64,000 bases of DNA from Flavobacteriales bacterium UBA4466 (GTDB taxonomy: Bacteria; Bacteroidota; Bacteroidia; Flavobacteriales_D; Crocinitomicaceae). Below, in pieces: positions 62,173-64,000 of the stretch. The DNA lies in NCBI GenBank assembly GCA_905182335.1, contig CAJJBE010000006.1:1-64000 (forward strand), given 5' to 3'. Made by a program: the position numbers and the translations under genes. How positions within the stretch are numbered: the stretch's first letter is position 1; every line of letters begins with the position of its first letter. Below the pieces are notes generated by a model. That model saw nothing but the letters and a program-made list of their open reading frames with translations, had not been told where the DNA came from and did no database searches.

Positions 62173-64000
62173 ATGAAGAAACTTTTACTTTTAGCCGGAT
62201 TCATTCCTGCCTTCGCTTTTAGCCAAGAGCAAAACAAATTCGCTCAACTTGGACAAGAGCTACCTACTCCAAACGAATATCGTAATGCCGCTGGCGGACC
62301 AGGCCATAATTACTTTCAACAAAAAGCAGATTACAAGATTAAAGTCGAGATTGACGATGAGAATCAAAAGATAATAGGTGAAGAAACAATAACCTATACA
62401 AATAACTCCCCAGACAAACTAGAGTATTTGTGGATTCAACTTGATCAAAATGTGCGCGCAGATAATTCTGATTCAAAGCTGATTTCTATAGAACGAATGG
62501 AAGACTTTAAATCTATCAGTGATGTTGAGAATAAAATGTTATACTTCGATGGAGGCTTTAAAATTGAAGAAGTAAAAACAACTTCAGGGAAAGAAATTTC
62601 TTATTCAATCAATAAAACAATGCTAAGAATAAACCTTGAAAAACCCCTTGACTCTAAAGGTGTTATGTCGTTTAGTGTAAAGTGGTGGTATAATATAAAT
62701 GACCGGATGAAAATTGGAGGCCGAAGTGGTTTTGAACACTTTAAGGAGAATAATAATTACCTATACACGATAGCTCAGTGGTTCCCAAGAATGTGTGTTT
62801 ACAGTGATGTAGAAGGATGGCAGAACAAACAATTCTTAGGTCGTGGTGAATTTGCACTTCCCTTTGGAGATTACGAAGTTTCAATCACAGTACCTGCAGA
62901 CCACATAGTTGGCTCTACAGGAGAATTACAAAATTTGAGTAGCGTATTGACTACTGAGCAGCGTTCACGACTAAAAAAAGCTAAAAACTCAGACATACCT
63001 ATACTTATTGTTACTCAAGATGAGGCCGAAGTATCAGAGAAAGAAAAATCTAAGAACAAGAAGACATGGCTGTTTAAAGCTAAAAACGTAAGAGATTTTG
63101 CCTTTGCTTCATCTCGAAAATTCATGTGGGATGCCCAAGGTATTGAAATTGGCGGTAAAAACATTATGGCCATGTCTTATTACCCAAAAGAGGGGAATCC
63201 ACTTTGGGAGCGCTATTCAACAAAATTAGTTGCCCACACCCTAAAAGCTTATTCCAAGTATACTGTTGACTATCCCTATCCTGTTGCAATTTCAGTACAC
63301 TCTAAGTGGATTGGAATGGAATATCCAATGATTTGCTTTAATGGTGGTCGTCCTGATGATGACGGCACTTACTCTGAACGTAAGAAATATGGAATGTGGG
63401 GAGTTATTATACACGAGGTAGGACACAATTTCTTTCCTATGATTATTAATTCTGATGAGAGGCAATGGACATGGATGGATGAAGGGCTGAATACTTTTGT
63501 TCAATATCTGACAGAGCAAGAGTGGGAGCGCGGATACCCTTCCCGAAGAGGTCCCGCACATTTAATTGCTGATTATATGCGTGGAGATAAGGATCGTATC
63601 TCTCCTATCATGACTAATTCAGAGTCTATCTGGCAGTTTGGGAATAATGCTTATGGAAAACCTGCGACAGCCTTAAATATATTAAGAGAAACGGTAATGG
63701 GCCGCGAGTTATTTGACCATGCATTTAAAACATACTGTGAACGCTGGAAGTTTAAACACCCTACTCCTGCTGATTTTTTTAGAACAATGGAAGATGCTTC
63801 TGCCGTTGACTTAGATTGGTTCTGGAGGGGATGGTTTTATACAACAAATCATGTCGATATCAGTATTGATGAAGTCAATTGGTTTGAGTTGAATTCTGGA
63901 GACCCTTTAGTGGAAAAAGCTAAATCTAGAACTGCGAATGAAGTGTCTGACAAACATATCGGTGTAGCGAGAAATAAAGAAACAATCAAAGAGACCGTTA
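62173..64000 (+). CDS. M1 family metallopeptidase (partial, runs off the window)
   Basis: An exported zinc aminopeptidase. Signal peptide (MKKLLLLAGFIPAFAFSQE), N-terminal beta domain (YKIKVEIDDENQKIIGEETITYTNNSPDKLEYLWIQLDQN), then the catalytic core with the motifs GMEYPMICF, HEVGHNFFP (zinc His, Glu) and, 19 residues after, DEGLNTF (third zinc ligand Glu). The window ends after about 609 codons with no stop, so the C-terminal part is missing here. It starts one base after the DUF6702 gene. Confidence 0.92.
   Translation, partial: MKKLLLLAGFIPAFAFSQEQNKFAQLGQELPTPNEYRNAAGGPGHNYFQQKADYKIKVEIDDENQKIIGEETITYTNNSPDKLEYLWIQLDQNVRADNSDSKLISIERMEDFKSISDVENKMLYFDGGFKIEEVKTTSGKEISYSINKTMLRINLEKPLDSKGVMSFSVKWWYNINDRMKIGGRSGFEHFKENNNYLYTIAQWFPRMCVYSDVEGWQNKQFLGRGEFALPFGDYEVSITVPADHIVGSTGELQNLSSVLTTEQRSRLKKAKNSDIPILIVTQDEAEVSEKEKSKNKKTWLFKAKNVRDFAFASSRKFMWDAQGIEIGGKNIMAMSYYPKEGNPLWERYSTKLVAHTLKAYSKYTVDYPYPVAISVHSKWIGMEYPMICFNGGRPDDDGTYSERKKYGMWGVIIHEVGHNFFPMIINSDERQWTWMDEGLNTFVQYLTEQEWERGYPSRRGPAHLIADYMRGDKDRISPIMTNSESIWQFGNNAYGKPATALNILRETVMGRELFDHAFKTYCERWKFKHPTPADFFRTMEDASAVDLDWFWRGWFYTTNHVDISIDEVNWFELNSGDPLVEKAKSRTANEVSDKHIGVARNKETIKETV

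Overview
The window looks like an ordinary chromosomal stretch of an AT-rich member of the Bacteroidota, most likely Flavobacteriales (a marine Crocinitomicaceae/Cryomorphaceae-like lineage is my inference). The basis is: promoters of the Bacteroidota form TTG-N17-19-TAnnTTTG in front of the SRP RNA, tRNA-Met, pyrD and a DEAD-box helicase; few Shine-Dalgarno sequences; type IX secretion (T9SS) C-terminal sorting tails on several secreted proteins; and family-specific genes such as DUF5606, DUF6702, DUF4268 and the LuxC-like reductase next to a ferredoxin.

Layout. 1-8.3 kb: tRNA-Met, M3 oligopeptidase, DUF5606 protein, subtilase, transaldolase, SRP RNA, ferredoxin and a divergent acyl-CoA reductase. 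8.3-19.3 kb: a tightly packed minus-strand run lptD, yqgE, rarA, lipid A-type acyltransferase, BNR-repeat protein, HD hydrolase, ROK kinase and a GH92 mannosidase. 19.3-24.5 kb: a plus-strand run amidase, MCE/MlaD, membrane Fe-S protein, HAD protein, CCG-domain Fe-S protein and a small conserved protein, then an outer-membrane protein on the other strand. 25.6-32.2 kb: a methyltransferase, then a copper-themed locus: an MbnP-like protein with a T9SS tail, its di-heme partner MbnH and, convergent with them, a three-gene operon that includes two overlapping genes that look like the two halves of a multicopper oxidase. A sigma-70-family factor and a small membrane protein follow. 32.4-45.2 kb: pyrD, HMG-CoA lyase, T9SS protein, acetyltransferase, membrane hydrolase, LysE exporter, exonuclease, a possible PD-(D/E)XK protein, YchJ, small-molecule kinase, DUF1853 and DEAD-box helicase. 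45.2-64 kb: a decayed gdhA tail, cold-shock protein, flavin reductase, YwbE, class IV aminotransferase, rhomboid, L,D-transpeptidase, rpe, stress protein, CvfB, a LytTR two-component pair, pyrG, yidC, a broken proC, DUF6702 and a truncated M1 aminopeptidase.

Two themes stand out. First, the copper locus (26.4-31.1 kb): MbnH is known to convert a tryptophan of MbnP to kynurenine for Cu(I) binding; here the pair ends exactly where the oppositely oriented candidate split multicopper oxidase ends. Second, gene decay: proC carries a frameshift and a nonsense codon, gdhA survives only as a frameshifted C-terminus, and there are remnants of an outer-membrane protein and of an unidentified gene. No CRISPR array, insertion sequence, prophage or classical defence island was seen.
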